Shown here: piece after piece, positions 5,382 to 8,138 of the stretch | Position numbering within the stretch: the first letter of the stretch is position 1 | How the letters are laid out: every line of letters begins with the position of its first letter | DNA from: Dehalococcoidales bacterium | GTDB taxonomy: Bacteria > Chloroflexota > Dehalococcoidia > Dehalococcoidales > UBA5760 | Assembly (NCBI GenBank): GCA_018399795.1 | Contig: JAGYOC010000119.1 | Location: 1-8,138 of the forward strand | Reading direction: 5' to 3' | Length of the DNA: 8,138 nt | Translations under genes and position numbers: made by a program | The notes under the pieces: model-generated | Databases searched by the model: none | What the model was told of the DNA's origin: nothing | The model's input: the letters and a program-made list of their open reading frames with translations, nothing else

Positions 5382-5987
5382 GTGATGGCGAAAATGGGAG
5401 TAATGGGGGGGACCTTCGACCCAATTCACAACGGGCACCTGGCCGTTGCCAGAGAGGTAATATCCAGCCTTGCACTGGATGGGATTCTATTTGTACCAGC
5501 CGGTTTGCCGCCGCTGAAAGATGGAGGGGCCGTGGCTTCTGGTGAAGACCGCGTCAACATGGTGAGACTGGCCATTGCAGAAGAGCCGAGGTACCAGTTG
5601 AGCAGGGTGGAGGTAGACCGGCCGGGGCCATCCTATACCGTGGACACGATAAGCGGATTTAAGGCCGACAATAGAGATGAACTCTACTTCGTCATGGGAT
5701 GGGACAATCTGGCCGAATTATACCACTGGAAGGACCCTGGCCGACTGGCAGAAATATGCTGGATAGTGGCAGTGCCGAGGCCAGGCTGCAACCGCCCTGA
5801 TCTGGATTCGATAGAGGCCCTGGTCCCTTGCGTCAAGAGTAGTTTAATCCTCCTTGAGTCACCACTGGTCGATATCAGTGCTTCTGACATCAGGGAGAGG
5901 GTAGCTGGAGGATTAACGATAGGTCACCTTGTTCCGGCGAAGGTGGCGGACTATATCAAGACCTCGGGCTTGTATGCTAGCATATAG
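5382..5987 (+). CDS. nadD: Nicotinate-nucleotide adenylyltransferase
   Basis: NadD joins nicotinate mononucleotide and ATP to give deamido-NAD and pyrophosphate, the penultimate step of NAD synthesis. The product is 201 residues from GTG 5382, normal for the family. The nucleotidyltransferase signature GGTFDPIHNGH is at residues 9-19 (the GxFxPxHxGH motif that binds ATP), GPSYTVDT at 82-89, FVMGWDNL at 103-110, and the C-terminal ISASDIR at 165-171 replaces the more common ISSTxIR. Three in-frame starts compete: GTG 5382 (AAGGGG at 5368-5373 ends 8 bases before it), ATG 5385 and ATG 5394. The last gives the shortest lead-in before the signature and has AGGTG 9 bases before it, so the true start may be any of the three. 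obg-nadD adjacency is widespread, but the usual next gene rsfS is replaced here by pyrE. Confidence 0.95.
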   Translation: MMAKMGVMGGTFDPIHNGHLAVAREVISSLALDGILFVPAGLPPLKDGGAVASGEDRVNMVRLAIAEEPRYQLSRVEVDRPGPSYTVDTISGFKADNRDELYFVMGWDNLAELYHWKDPGRLAEICWIVAVPRPGCNRPDLDSIEALVPCVKSSLILLESPLVDISASDIRERVAGGLTIGHLVPAKVADYIKTSGLYASI

Positions 5988-6009
5988 GCTATGCCTATAA
6001 GTACGACAC

Positions 6010-6018
6010 AGGAGCAGG
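6010..6018 (+). promoter_or_regulatory. Ribosome site deciding the pyrE start
   Basis: AGGAG (6010-6014), continuing as CAGG to 6018, lies 8-12 bases before ATG 6027. The earlier in-frame ATG 5991 has only a weak TAGG close to it. This favours 6027 as the start of pyrE, giving a 190-residue protein. Confidence 0.5.
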
Positions 6019-6026
6019 TATATATT

Positions 6027-8138
<2,112 letters not shown>

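Noticed and set aside
4930..5475. 181-codon open frame on the minus strand across the end of obg and start of nadD
   Set aside because: It is antisense to two well-supported genes, is proline- and leucine-rich from reading G-rich codons backwards, and shows no recognisable domain.

Overview
This is a stretch of bacterial core chromosome around dnaA and very probably contains the replication origin. It is not an accessory island: I see no mobile element, CRISPR array, tRNA or rRNA. The proteins are all bacterial housekeeping types. The dnaA sequence and the combination dnaA / obg / nadD / pyrE / gyrB remind me of Chloroflexota, especially Dehalococcoidia. That placement comes from memory of protein resemblance, not from a search, and should be treated as moderate confidence.

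Layout from left to right. Bases 1-1885 hold a leftward pair, fmt followed by mazG, with mazG running off the left edge. Bases 1886-2401 are a 516-base gap between divergent fmt and dnaA, rich in short repeats and palindromes and carrying candidate promoters for both genes. dnaA (2402-3736) reads rightward. Bases 3737-4074 are a roughly 73 percent A+T gap. A rightward run obg - nadD - pyrE (4075-6599) follows. It meets gyrB (leftward, entering from the right edge, N-terminus missing) tail to tail, with one CTAG serving as stop codon on both strands.

The strongest large-scale signal is base composition. The plus strand has more C than G across mazG, fmt and most of dnaA although these genes lie on different strands. 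It has more G than C from obg through gyrB, again regardless of gene strand. The change falls in the A+T-rich gap between dnaA and obg, close to 4000-4030. This is the pattern expected at an origin of bidirectional replication. The repeat-rich gap upstream of dnaA and the A+T-rich gap downstream could form a two-part origin flanking dnaA, as known in Bacillus subtilis and Helicobacter pylori.

Neither gap holds a good match to the standard DnaA box TTATCCACA. At the same time the DNA-recognition loop of this DnaA, normally G-G-R-D-H-(T/S)-T-V, reads G-N-R-N-P-S-T-V. The two facts together suggest a non-canonical initiator/origin pair. Functionally the window joins replication initiation (DnaA, GyrB), ribosome assembly and growth control (Obg), translation start (Fmt), nucleotide-pool hygiene (MazG), and NAD and pyrimidine supply (NadD, PyrE).
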